A DNA stretch of 64,000 nt. Source: Thermoleophilia bacterium UBA2241. GTDB lineage: Bacteria; Actinomycetota; Thermoleophilia; UBA2241. This document shows, in pieces, positions 1-8,180 of this stretch. The stretch covers positions 62,001-126,000 of the forward strand of contig DDYF01000047.1 in the NCBI GenBank assembly GCA_002347645.1, given 5' to 3'. Under the pieces are notes generated by a model. It saw only the letters and a program-made list of their open reading frames with translations, was not told the origin of the DNA and ran no database searches. The stretch's first letter is position 1. The number at the start of each line of letters is the position of its first letter. The translations under genes were made by a program, and so were the position numbers.

Positions 1-1164
1 GGCCGTCGCCAGACCGCCCAGAAAGCGTGCGGCAGTCTCGCCGTGCTGCCCGGCGAGCGTCTCGGTCGGTGCCATCAGCGCTCCCTGCAGCCCCGATTCG
101 ACCGCGCGCAGCAGCGCGGCGAGGGCGACGACCGTCTTGCCGGACCCGACGTCGCCCTGGAGCAGCCGTCGCATGGGCCGCGGCCCCACGAGGTCCGCCT
201 CGATCTCGTCGAGCGCGCTCCCCTGGTGCTCCGTGAGGTCGAAGGGAAGGCCGGCGACGAAGGCGTCGGTCAGCCGCCCGGGTGGTCCGAACGGCGTCGC
301 CCGCACCCGTTCCTGCTGGCGCCGCTTGTGGAGGAGCAGCCCGACCTGCATGAGAATGAGCTCCTCGAGCACGAGACGTTCGCGCGCGCGGCGCGCTTGG
401 CTTGGGGTCCGCGGTTGGTGCACGGCGAGGGTCGCATCGGCGCGAGTCGGCAGTCGTTCGCGGACCCGCAAGAGGGCGGGGAGCGGGTCCGCAAGGCGCC
501 TCATGTCGCCGCGCACGCCCTGCATGACCTGACGCAGCAGCCGCGCCGAGACCTGCTCGCTCGCCGGGTACACCGGCACGAGGCCCTCGGTGTGGAGGGT
601 CTCCCCCTCCTCGTCGCCGAGGATCTCGTGGCTGCGTACGAGAAAGGTCGGGCGACGCCCCTGCGGGCGGTACGTCCCTCGCACGCTGACACGGGTCCCA
701 GGCTCGAGGACTCGGGTGAGGTACCCTTGGTTGAACCACATCGCCTCCACGGAACCCGTCCCGTCGCCGACGACGGCGCGCACCACGGTGACCCGCTTGC
801 GCGCCGTCCGCTCGGTGCTGACGCGTTCGACGACCCCGCGCACAGTCGCCTCCTCGCCCAGCTTGAGGTCGCGCACGTCCTTGCGGTCGCGGAAGTCCTC
901 GTAGCGGCGGGGGAAGTGGTCGATGAGGTCGCCGACGGTCTCGAGCCCGAACGTCGCCAAGCGACGAGCGGTGACCTTACCGATGCCGGGTAGTCCCGAG
1001 AGCGGCCGTGCGAGCGCCGTGCTGTCGGCCGCCAAGGGAGTGGCCGGCGGGGGCGTCTCGTACGGCTCGCCACCGAAGCGCACCGGTGCTTGGGGGCCTC
1101 TCAGGTGCCCGCCGGGCGACGGTGAGATACCGGGGGCGTCGGTGTCGGGTGGTCCGCCGTGCAT
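1..1164 (-). CDS. recG: RecG ATP-dependent DNA helicase, 5' part (runs off left edge)
   Basis: RecG unwinds and reverses stalled replication forks and migrates Holliday junctions. The first 388 codons are visible; the rest lies beyond position 1. A Pro/Gly-rich leader of about 55 residues precedes a GLPGIGK segment (57-63) and the OB-fold wedge domain that grips branched DNA. The first helicase motifs follow: Walker A GDVGSGKT near residue 337 and motif Ia APTETLAGQH near 365. The ATG at 1164 gives the longest in-frame product. It has no Shine-Dalgarno sequence and lies just downstream of a TATACT -10 element, so the mRNA is probably almost leaderless. The gene diverges from the glycosidase gene at 1268. 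RecG beside FakA/DegV/Asp23/rpmB is a known bacterial neighbourhood. Identity is secure; the exact start is less so. Confidence 0.95.
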   Translation of the reverse strand, partial: MHGGPPDTDAPGISPSPGGHLRGPQAPVRFGGEPYETPPPATPLAADSTALARPLSGLPGIGKVTARRLATFGLETVGDLIDHFPRRYEDFRDRKDVRDLKLGEEATVRGVVERVSTERTARKRVTVVRAVVGDGTGSVEAMWFNQGYLTRVLEPGTRVSVRGTYRPQGRRPTFLVRSHEILGDEEGETLHTEGLVPVYPASEQVSARLLRQVMQGVRGDMRRLADPLPALLRVRERLPTRADATLAVHQPRTPSQARRARERLVLEELILMQVGLLLHKRRQQERVRATPFGPPGRLTDAFVAGLPFDLTEHQGSALDEIEADLVGPRPMRRLLQGDVGSGKTVVALAALLRAVESGLQGALMAPTETLAGQHGETAARFLGGLATA

Positions 1165-1180
1165 CTGTCTATGCAGTATA
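1165..1180 (-). promoter_or_regulatory. -10 element and near-leaderless start region of recG
   Basis: TATACT (reading leftward from 1180 to 1175) lies 10 nt before the recG ATG. Initiation about 7 nt after the hexamer would leave a leader of roughly 4 nt. No ribosome-binding site is visible, and no good -35 hexamer is seen at 16-18 nt. The same TATACT hexamer occurs before ribD, aroH and queH in this window. Confidence 0.5.
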
Positions 1181-1267
1181 CGGTTCTGCCACCACGGTGC
1201 GCTCGGCCGACGCTCCTGCGGCCATGCGTCGGATACACTGGGCCCCTCACGCGTCAGGGAGCCCGTC

Positions 1268-2695
1268 ATGCCTCAGCTCCGCCACAGTCTGGCGGTCAAG
1301 CTTGCGTCCGTCGCTTCGGTGACGGCACTCGCCTTTCTCGTCTGCCTCGCGGCGCCGACTCCGACGCGCGCCGGCACGGTCCTGCGCGGCATCTGCGCGC
1401 CCGGCCTGATCGGGCACTGGTCGACCGACGGTCCAGCCGTTGTGCGACAGTTCGCGGAGCGCCTCGGCGCCGACGTCGTCCGCGTCAACGTCCGCTGGTA
1501 CGAGGCGGCTCCCAGCCCGGGAACGTACGACGACCAGTACCTCGGGCGCGTCACCAGCGCGGTCCGCGAGATCCGCGCCCGCGGTATGCAGGTGATCGTC
1601 GGGGTGTGGGGGACGCCGCGTTGGGCGTCAGACCGCGCGCTCTGGGTGACGGCGGCACCCGGCGACCGCGCCGGTGTCTATCACCGCTACTACCCGCCCG
1701 CGCTCGACCACCTCGAGCAGTTGCGCGCCCTCATGGAACGACTCTCCGCGGACCTGCAGGGCGAGGTCCTCGGGTACGTGTGCTGGAACGAACCGAACCT
1801 CTGGACGTACCTCTATCCGCAGCGCACGTCGTCGAACGCCGCCTTCGCCGCGCGACGCTACGCCAAGATGCTCGCCGCGTTCTCACAGGGCGTCCGTGGC
1901 GGCGATGCGAACGCGCACGTCATCGCCGGGGAGACCGCGCCGTTCGGCGAGAACTCGGTCCTGCGCACGAGCCCGCAACGCTTTGCCAGACTCCTCGCGC
2001 GACAAGGGGCGAGCGCCTGGTTCGACGCGTACTCACACCACCCGTATGCGATCGCGAGCCGCAACGGCGTGGCGCCCAATGCGCAGCCGCGCGACCCGGA
2101 GCACACGGTCAATCTGGGGAATCTGGACACGCTGGTGAAGGTCTTCGCGGACAGACCGCTCTACATCACCGAACTCGGCTATCCCACCAGGCCGAACGCC
2201 GCGCACGGATTCTGGGTGAGCCCGGCTCGCCAGGCCTCATATCTCAGAGCGGCGTTCCGGGTCGCCACGGCGCACGATGGTGTCGCCATGCTCGTCTGGT
2301 TCCCCCTGCACGACTCGTCGAACACCGGAACGTATGCCAACCCGTGGGGGAACTACTCCGGGCTCGTCACCCTCGGCGGCCGGCCCAAACGCGCCTATTA
2401 CGCCTTCGCCGGCGGGAACTCGCTGACGCTCGCCGACCCCGGTCGTGTCGCCCGTGCCGGGGCAACCCTCGTTTTGCGGGGAGTGCTGACCAGCGTGCGC
2501 ATGGGCCCACTGGCCGGCAAGGGCCTCACGGTGCTCGCCCGCCGGCCCGGGAGCCCGTGGATCGTCGCCGCTCAGACAATGACGCGCGGCGACGGCTCCT
2601 ACGTCGTGCGCCTCAGGGTCCGCCGCGGTGCCACCTGGAAGGTGCGCTGGACCGGTGTCGTGACGAGTCCCCGGCACTGGGTTCCGGTCGGATAG
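1268..2695 (+). CDS. Secreted GH39-like (clan GH-A) glycoside hydrolase
   Basis: This 475-residue exported protein has a basic n-region, a hydrophobic core and a likely cleavage after TPTRA (residue 35). The mature part looks like a clan GH-A (beta/alpha)8 barrel: WNEPN near residue 173 carries the expected acid/base glutamate, and ITELGYPT near 300 the expected nucleophile. The spacing and surrounding sequence resemble family GH39 or related endoglycosidases, but the substrate cannot be told. After about residue 385 a beta-rich tail resembles a carboxypeptidase-regulatory or Ig-like module. The ATG at 1268 is chosen because AGGGAG lies 6 nt upstream and the signal peptide starts there. It is one of only two plus-strand genes. 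It stands alone and converges on degV with a 22-bp gap. Confidence 0.75.
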   Translation: MPQLRHSLAVKLASVASVTALAFLVCLAAPTPTRAGTVLRGICAPGLIGHWSTDGPAVVRQFAERLGADVVRVNVRWYEAAPSPGTYDDQYLGRVTSAVREIRARGMQVIVGVWGTPRWASDRALWVTAAPGDRAGVYHRYYPPALDHLEQLRALMERLSADLQGEVLGYVCWNEPNLWTYLYPQRTSSNAAFAARRYAKMLAAFSQGVRGGDANAHVIAGETAPFGENSVLRTSPQRFARLLARQGASAWFDAYSHHPYAIASRNGVAPNAQPRDPEHTVNLGNLDTLVKVFADRPLYITELGYPTRPNAAHGFWVSPARQASYLRAAFRVATAHDGVAMLVWFPLHDSSNTGTYANPWGNYSGLVTLGGRPKRAYYAFAGGNSLTLADPGRVARAGATLVLRGVLTSVRMGPLAGKGLTVLARRPGSPWIVAAQTMTRGDGSYVVRLRVRRGATWKVRWTGVVTSPRHWVPVG

Positions 2696-2717
2696 TCCGC
2701 CGGCCGGCGCCCGCGCA

Positions 2718-3575
2718 TCACTCCACGATCATCGCGAAGGCAGCGGCCCCGGGACCGATGTGCGTACCGACGACCGCGCCGACCCGCGTCTTGAGGACGA
2801 ACTCGGCGTGCGGCCGCTGCCGCTCGATGACCTCTCGGATGAGCGGCGGCTCCTCGTCGTTGAGCGCGTCGATGATGGCGAAGGCGATGTGGTCGTCGGG
2901 CTTCGAGTACTCGTCGAGGAACTTCGCCACGGCGGCGAGCGCCTTCTTCTGGCCGCGCACCTTGACGAACGCGGCCATCTCCCCTTCCACGTTGTGGATG
3001 AGTGGCTTGACGTCGAAGACGTCGCCGACGACCGAGGCGGCGCGCCCGATGCGCCCGCCCTTGCGCAGGTACTCGAGCGTCGCTGCGTGGATGAGCAGAT
3101 GCGAGTCCGTGCAGAAGTGGATGACGTACGCCTGAGCCTCCTCCAGCGAGCAGCCGCGTGCAAGCATGCCTCGCAACCGCTCCGTGAGCAGTGCCATCGC
3201 TCCCGTCACGGTCTGCGTGTCGTACACGTGCACGTGCTCGAAGGCCTCGGCCGCCTTCATGGCCGCGCCGCACGTCCCGCTCATCTTGCGCGAGAGATGG
3301 AACGAGAAGACGTGCTCGTACGCCGCCCTCGCCTCTTCGTAGACCGCCGTGAAGTCCGCGACCGTGGGCTGCGAAGTGGTCGGCAGGACGTCCGACGCCT
3401 CCAGCTTGGCGAAGAACTGCTCGCTGCTCAGGTCCACGGCGTCGCGGAACGACTCGTCGCCGAAGTGCACCGTGAGCGGGACGAGGTAGAGACCCGGTCG
3501 GTCGAAGAACCCGGGCGGCGGGTCGCAGGTCGAGTCCAGCACAATGGCGGTGTTCTCGAGCGTCAACTCAGTCAC
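2718..3575 (-). CDS. DegV family fatty-acid-binding protein (FakB-like)
   Basis: At 285 residues this is full length for DegV/FakB proteins, which hold a fatty acid and present it to the kinase FakA for phosphorylation. Family marks are an early D-S-T (LDSTCD, about 13), the PTTSQP loop (65-70), an SRKMSGT segment that would contact the carboxylate, the basic EYLRKGGRIGRA stretch, and IGPGA near the C-terminus. The GTG start at 3575 has GGAGG about 5 nt upstream. It lies 10 bp downstream of fakA and is probably cotranscribed with it, forming the binding subunit of a two-component fatty acid kinase. The ligand chain type cannot be inferred. Confidence 0.88.
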   Translation of the reverse strand: MTELTLENTAIVLDSTCDPPPGFFDRPGLYLVPLTVHFGDESFRDAVDLSSEQFFAKLEASDVLPTTSQPTVADFTAVYEEARAAYEHVFSFHLSRKMSGTCGAAMKAAEAFEHVHVYDTQTVTGAMALLTERLRGMLARGCSLEEAQAYVIHFCTDSHLLIHAATLEYLRKGGRIGRAASVVGDVFDVKPLIHNVEGEMAAFVKVRGQKKALAAVAKFLDEYSKPDDHIAFAIIDALNDEEPPLIREVIERQRPHAEFVLKTRVGAVVGTHIGPGAAAFAMIVE

Positions 3576-3585
3576 GGGACCTCCC

Positions 3586-5196
3586 TCACTCGGCAGCGGC
3601 GAGGATCGGATACAGGGGCTGGCCGCCTTCGTGGACGTGCAGCTCGATCCCGGGGGCGGCGGTCGAGGCGATCTCGGCGAGGCGCTCGACCGAGGTCTTC
3701 GATCCGTTGAGCGCGGTCAGCACGGTGACGATCTCAGCGTCAGCGAAGGCGAACGCCTCGAGGACCTTGGCGTAGACCTGTTCGAGGTCGTCGTCGGCGG
3801 CCACCAGGCGGCCGTCGACGATACCGATCACCTGTCCCTTCAGGACGTCCACCCCGTCGACCTCGCAGTCGCGCACGGCGTGCGTGATCTCGGCGCTCTG
3901 CAGACCCTCGAGCGCCTCCTCCATGAGGCGGGCGTTGCCGACGGCGTCCTGTTCGGGATCGAAGGCCACCATGGCGACCAGTCCTGCCGGGATGGAGGTC
4001 GACGGGACGACGGCGATCCGCCGGCTGCTCATGCCGGCGGCCTGCTCGGCCGTCAGCACGACGTTGCCGTTGTTGGGCAGCATCACGATCTCGTCCACAC
4101 CCAGCGCCTCGACAGCATCGAGCAACTGCGCCGCACTGGGGTTCATTGACTGGCCGTCGTCCACGATGGCGTGGCAGCCCAATTCGCGGAAGAGGCGCTT
4201 GTTGCCGTCCCCGGCGACCACCGCGACGACCATGGTCGCCGCCGTGACCGCCGCGGCGCGCAAGCGTTCGTCGCGCGCCTTGGTCTGCTCGTGCATGTCG
4301 TTGATCTCGACCTCGCCGATGGCCCCGTGCTTCAGCGCCTCGCTGAGGACGACACCCGGGTCGTCGGTGTGGACGTGGATCTTGACGAGCCGGTCGTCGC
4401 CGACCACGAGGGCACTGTCGCCGATCGGGGTCAGGAAGGCCTCGAAGCGGTCCCTGTCGATGCCCTCGCCCTTGATGAGCAGGCTGGTGCAGTAACGGTA
4501 GCGCGAGAGCTCGGCCGGCGCCGCGGACACCGCCGGCGCCGCCGCGGCGCGCAACGCCACCGCGGCGCCGTGCACCGCCTCGGCGCCGGCGGCGAGGCCG
4601 GCGATCCCCTCCGCGATGCCGCGGAAGAGCACGAGCAGGCCGTACCCACCGGCGTCGACGACGCCGGCCTTCTGCAGGGCCGCCAGCTGGCTGGTGGTGT
4701 TCTCGACCGCGACGCGCCCGGCCTCTTCGACGACCACGAGCATCTTGTCGAGGGCGAAGCTGTCGGGCACGTTCTGGGCCGAGACGGCCATCTCGCGGAT
4801 GACGGTCAGCATGGTGCCTTCGACGGGCTCCTTGACGGCGCGGTACGCGGCGTTGGCGCCCTCGGCGAGCGCCGACTTGAACTCGCGAGCGCCGAGGGAC
4901 GTCGAGGCGCCCCACACGTCGCACAGTCCTCGAACGATCTGAGAAAGGATGACGCCGGAGTTGCCACGGGCGCCCATGAGCGAGCCCTTGGTGACTGCCG
5001 CCGCGACGGCCGCGACTCCATCCTCGTCGCCAAGCCGAAGCTCGTCGACGATCGCGCGCACGGTGAGAGCCAGGTTGGTCCCAGTGTCGCCGTCGGGGAC
5101 CGGGTAGACGTTCAGGTCGTTGATGACGCCGCGCTCTGCCTCGACGGCGGCGAGCGCGGCCTCGATGACCGTGATTGCCTGGGCCCGGACGCTCAA
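3586..5196 (-). CDS. fakA: Fatty acid kinase catalytic subunit FakA-like (DhaL/DAK2 domain)
   Basis: This 536-residue protein has an N-terminal DhaL-type ATP-binding domain; PDGDTGTN (34-41) supplies the Mg-ATP aspartates, and GARGNSGVILSQ follows near 75. A middle domain and a C-terminal FakA domain end with GGQPLYPIL. The family phosphorylates fatty acids bound to FakB/DegV proteins so that they enter phospholipid synthesis as acyl-phosphates. Partners downstream here fit: degV follows directly, and plsY and plsC, which use acyl-phosphate or acyl-ACP, are elsewhere in the window. The start is a TTG whose last bases form the TGA stop of the upstream Asp23 gene (TTGA overlap), suggesting translational coupling. 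Confidence 0.9.
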   Translation of the reverse strand: MSVRAQAITVIEAALAAVEAERGVINDLNVYPVPDGDTGTNLALTVRAIVDELRLGDEDGVAAVAAAVTKGSLMGARGNSGVILSQIVRGLCDVWGASTSLGAREFKSALAEGANAAYRAVKEPVEGTMLTVIREMAVSAQNVPDSFALDKMLVVVEEAGRVAVENTTSQLAALQKAGVVDAGGYGLLVLFRGIAEGIAGLAAGAEAVHGAAVALRAAAAPAVSAAPAELSRYRYCTSLLIKGEGIDRDRFEAFLTPIGDSALVVGDDRLVKIHVHTDDPGVVLSEALKHGAIGEVEINDMHEQTKARDERLRAAAVTAATMVVAVVAGDGNKRLFRELGCHAIVDDGQSMNPSAAQLLDAVEALGVDEIVMLPNNGNVVLTAEQAAGMSSRRIAVVPSTSIPAGLVAMVAFDPEQDAVGNARLMEEALEGLQSAEITHAVRDCEVDGVDVLKGQVIGIVDGRLVAADDDLEQVYAKVLEAFAFADAEIVTVLTALNGSKTSVERLAEIASTAAPGIELHVHEGGQPLYPILAAAE

Positions 5197-5558
5197 TCCT
5201 GCAGGTCCTCGACCCGGACCGTGATGTCGGAGACGGGCAGGCCCGCTCTCTCCTCCACCCTGTAGCGCACCTGCTCCTGCAGGTTGGCCGTGACCTGGGC
5301 GAGGTTGACGCCGCGCTCCATGATGACGTGCAGGCTGATGTGCAACCTGCCTTCGTCGACCTCGACCACGACCCCGTCCGTGATGCCGCTCTTGCCGAGC
5401 CGCGCCAGGCGCTTCATCGGCGACGCCTGCATCGCGACCACGCCGTAGGTGGCGTGCGCCTCCGAGCCGGCGAGCTTGGCCACGACCACGGGGGCGACGA
5501 CGAGCTCGCCGCTCACCCCCTCGGCCTGCAGCGGCATCCTGAGTTCAGCGCCCGCCAT
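5193..5558 (-). CDS. Asp23/Gls24 family envelope stress response protein
   Basis: This 121-residue alkaline-shock (Asp23/YloU) family protein is predicted cytosolic, with no signal peptide or membrane segment. The family core is recognisable: a conserved ATYGVVAMQAS segment, the GITDGVVVEVDEGRLHIS beta-hairpin region, then a VNLAQVTANLQEQV helix. Members are small scaffolds linked to the cell envelope and commonly sit upstream of fakA (yloU-yloV in Bacillus), as here. ATG at 5558 has AGGAG upstream. It lies 3 bp after the DUF1858 gene and shares 4 bases with fakA. Confidence 0.85.
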   Translation of the reverse strand: MAGAELRMPLQAEGVSGELVVAPVVVAKLAGSEAHATYGVVAMQASPMKRLARLGKSGITDGVVVEVDEGRLHISLHVIMERGVNLAQVTANLQEQVRYRVEERAGLPVSDITVRVEDLQD

Positions 5559-5561
5559 GGC

Positions 5562-5768
5562 TCAGTCGCTCCTCTCAACGAGGCGGTTGAGATCGCCGAC
5601 CACCGCGGCCGGGTCGGCCTGGTGCATGATCGCCCCCGCCTCGATGGATTCGGACGAGGCGCACAGGCACACGCAGCACGTCATGCCGTGCGCCTCGAAC
5701 ACGGCCCGCGCCCGCGGGTGAGAACCGAGCGCCTCGAGGATGGACATCTCTTTGGTGAACGCGACCAT
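5562..5768 (-). CDS. DUF1858-type small cysteine-rich protein
   Basis: This 68-residue protein resembles DUF1858 (ScdA N-terminal-like) domains: a KEMSILEAL helix, an FEAHGM turn, a cysteine cluster, then SIEAGAIMHQ and a final helix. The cluster is denser than usual, with four cysteines in six residues (CCVCLC), possibly a metal or redox site. Such proteins are frequent in anaerobes; their biochemical role is not established. It is the first gene of the Asp23-FakA-DegV operon and starts at ATG 5768 with GAGG close upstream. A promoter (TTGATT-17-TATGCT) lies at 5837-5865. Confidence 0.65.
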   Translation of the reverse strand: MVAFTKEMSILEALGSHPRARAVFEAHGMTCCVCLCASSESIEAGAIMHQADPAAVVGDLNRLVERSD

Positions 5769-5815
5769 CGGCCTCGTGGGAGCGTCGTGCGCGGACAGGG
5801 CGGTCAGCCCGGCGT

Positions 5816-5844
5816 TTGCGTTGCCCGGCCGGCTGGAGCATAAT
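5816..5844 (+). promoter_or_regulatory. Promoter of rpmB
   Basis: TTGCGT (5816-5821), a 17-nt spacer and CATAAT (5839-5844) form a sigma-70-type promoter on the plus strand, giving a leader of roughly 30 nt before the rpmB ATG at 5881. Its -10 region overlaps the -10 element of the opposing operon promoter at 5837-5842. Confidence 0.6.
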
Positions 5845-5865
5845 GTCGCCCCGTCACCGAATCAA
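5837..5865 (-). promoter_or_regulatory. Promoter of the DUF1858-asp23-fakA-degV operon
   Basis: On the minus strand TTGATT (5865-5860), a 17-nt spacer and TATGCT (5842-5837) form a sigma-70-like promoter pointing left. It shares its -10 bases with the rpmB promoter, so RNA polymerase could probably not occupy both at once. Confidence 0.55.
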
Positions 5866-5880
5866 GCTGAGGGATACCCC

Positions 5881-6072
5881 ATGTCCAAAGTCTGTGCGAG
5901 CTGCGGCAAGGCCCCGGTGGTCGGGAACAACCGCAGCCACTCGAACCGCGCCACCAAGCGCCGCTTCGACCCGAACCTTCAGCGCGTGCGGATCCTGGTC
6001 GACGGCACCCCCCAGAATGCGTACGTGTGCGCCCGCTGTCTCAAGTCCGGGCGCGTGCAGAAGGCACTCTAA
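5881..6072 (+). CDS. rpmB: Large ribosomal subunit protein bL28
   Basis: This 63-residue bL28 has the signature SNRATKRRFDPN rRNA-binding block and two CxxC pairs (VCASCGK at the N-terminus, VCARCLK near the C-terminus) expected to bind zinc, the C+ form of this ribosomal protein. The ATG at 5881 follows a GAGGGA site by a suitable distance. It is transcribed alone and rightward, opposite to the fakA operon, and is followed at once by a strong perfect hairpin. Confidence 0.97.
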   Translation: MSKVCASCGKAPVVGNNRSHSNRATKRRFDPNLQRVRILVDGTPQNAYVCARCLKSGRVQKAL

Positions 6073-6082
6073 GGCTCACTCT

Positions 6083-6132
6083 GAGACGCACGACGGCCGC
6101 GCCGCTTCCGCGGCGCGGCCGTCGTGCGTCTC
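6083..6132. terminator. Perfect 23-bp hairpin (bidirectional terminator) between rpmB and the propeller gene
   Basis: Arms 6083-6105 and 6110-6132 are perfectly complementary over 23 bp around a TTCC tetraloop (6106-6109). It sits 10 bp past the rpmB stop and 57 bp past the stop of the convergent propeller gene, so it can serve both strands. There is no T-tract on either side, resembling the U-less hairpin terminators described in high-GC actinobacteria. Confidence 0.8.
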
Positions 6133-6189
6133 GACTCTCCGTCGCCTGGGGCGCCGCCCGAGCGCCCCATCGCGACCCTTCCGCGTCCG

Positions 6190-7548
6190 TCAGCGGTCGA
6201 AGCGCAGGGCGAAGCCGTCTGCGGAGTGCGGCGCGTCGCTGAAGCACTGGCCGGCGACCCACACGTAGGTTCGCTTGGCCACCATGTCGTGCACTTCCAT
6301 CTCGCCGACCGCGGGTCCCTCCCACGTGCTCGTGTCGACGACGTCCCCGGCGGCGTCGAAGAAATGCGTCTTGACCACCTGGGCGTAGCCGTCGCCCGAC
6401 GCGTGCCGCGCCCAGTAGCCGCTCGCCGCGACCCCGCCGTCGCCGTAGGCCGCCAGGAACTCGCACCGCTCGCCGCGGCGGAGGATGTAGCCTGAGTCGT
6501 ACGTGTGCGACCACACCGTGTCTCCTGCCGCCGACAGGGAGTAGATGACGAAGTCGCCGTCGCCCGATCCCACCGAAGTGGTGCCGCCCGCGACCAGCCG
6601 GCCGTCGCTCGTGACGGCGGCGTCGTACAGGGTAGTGTAGGCGCCGTCATTCTCGCCGATACGCGCCACGACGGTGCGCGTCCCGGCGGCTGTGTAGCGC
6701 ATGACGATGCCGTCGGAGTCGGACCCTGACTGCGACGACCCCCCGGCGACGTAGACGCCGCCGCCGGGGCGCCGGCACACGGCGAGGTAAGAGTCACTCT
6801 GCCGATAAGGCGAGTTGTACGTCTTACGCCAGCGCAGCACGCCCGTGGCCGAGTACTTCAGCAGCAGGGCGTCGTTGTACGTCGACCCCTCGGTCGCCTG
6901 GCACTGGCCGGCGATGTAGACGTTGTTGGATGCGTCGACGTAGACGTCACGCATGAAGCCCATGTAGCCGGCGCTGGAGATCCGCACCCAGAGACGCTTG
7001 CCCGCGGAACTGTACTGGGCGACGAAGACGTGGGTCGCGGCCTTGACCTTGCACTGCCCGACGACGACCGCGCGCCCCTTCGTGTCGATGACCACGCGAT
7101 AGCCCGACGGCGACGAGCCGGTCGGGCCGCTCCACGCGCGCATCCACAGCCGCTTGCCGGTGGCCGAGTACTTGAGCACCAGCAACCGGTTGTCGCCGTC
7201 GGCCTTCTGCGAGCTCCCGACCACGTACACCTGTCCCTTCGCGGAAACGGCGACGTCGTTGGCTTTGTCGTTCTTGGAGGCCGGCCCGTTCCAATACTTG
7301 CTCCACGCACTGGAGCCCACCCGGTCGACCGTGACGTCCGTCCCGTGGTTGAGGAAGATGCGCGTCCCACACACGTAGGCCGCGCCCCCGCCGGGCGTCG
7401 TGGCCACGCCGGTGGCGTCACTCGGCAGGACGCGCGCGAAGACCTTCTCAAGGTCCGGGGTGATGACGGCCGCGCCGGCGGGCGCAGCCAGTCCGGCGCA
7501 GAGCGCCAGCAGCACGAGGGTGAGCAGGACGACGACCAGGGGTCTCAT
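6190..7548 (-). CDS. Secreted beta-propeller (SBBP-like repeat) protein
   Basis: This 452-residue protein begins with a clear signal peptide (MRPLVVVLLTLVLLAL, then an APAGAA cleavage region). The mature part is built from repeats of about 45-60 residues with the pattern (V/L)xxYSxxGxxxWxR; at least five blades are visible, for example KYSATGKRLWMRAW and QYSSAGKRLWVRI. This points to a beta-propeller, probably an extracellular or cell-surface binding protein; no enzymatic motif is seen. ATG at 7548 is chosen over an upstream in-frame ATG because AAGGAG lies 5 nt before it and the signal peptide starts there. It is monocistronic. Ligand and function are unknown. Confidence 0.7.
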   Translation of the reverse strand: MRPLVVVLLTLVLLALCAGLAAPAGAAVITPDLEKVFARVLPSDATGVATTPGGGAAYVCGTRIFLNHGTDVTVDRVGSSAWSKYWNGPASKNDKANDVAVSAKGQVYVVGSSQKADGDNRLLVLKYSATGKRLWMRAWSGPTGSSPSGYRVVIDTKGRAVVVGQCKVKAATHVFVAQYSSAGKRLWVRISSAGYMGFMRDVYVDASNNVYIAGQCQATEGSTYNDALLLKYSATGVLRWRKTYNSPYRQSDSYLAVCRRPGGGVYVAGGSSQSGSDSDGIVMRYTAAGTRTVVARIGENDGAYTTLYDAAVTSDGRLVAGGTTSVGSGDGDFVIYSLSAAGDTVWSHTYDSGYILRRGERCEFLAAYGDGGVAASGYWARHASGDGYAQVVKTHFFDAAGDVVDTSTWEGPAVGEMEVHDMVAKRTYVWVAGQCFSDAPHSADGFALRFDR

Positions 7549-7591
7549 GGCAGCTCCTTTCGGCGGCCGGCGTTCGCCAGCTCTGGCCACC

Positions 7592-7619
7592 ATGGTACTG
7601 TCAAACGTCAAACGCGCAA
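7592..7619 (-). promoter_or_regulatory. Candidate promoter with tandem GTTTGAC repeat upstream of propeller gene
   Basis: On the minus strand TTGCGC (7619-7614), a 16-nt spacer and TACCAT (7597-7592) form a plausible promoter. The spacer contains GTTTGACGTTTGACA, a direct heptamer repeat that could be an operator or an alternative -35 element (TTGACG/TTGACA). Confidence 0.4.
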
Positions 7620-7645
7620 GGCCCCGGCGCCGCTCCCGTATCCCG

Positions 7646-8110
<465 letters not shown>

Positions 8111-8180
8111 CGCCGGCTCCTTCCGCCGTCGCCGTCAGTCTCCCGTCCGCGCGCCAGACCTCCAGGGCCTCGGGCGCGCG

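Noticed and set aside
1224..1245. GGATACACT as a promoter for the glycosidase
   Set aside because: TACACT is a fair -10, but no -35 lies at 16-18 nt; too weak to annotate.
1159..3135. 658-codon plus-strand frame over the glycosidase and degV
   Set aside because: It is a second frame of the glycosidase region running into antisense degV, with Arg-rich composition and no homology.
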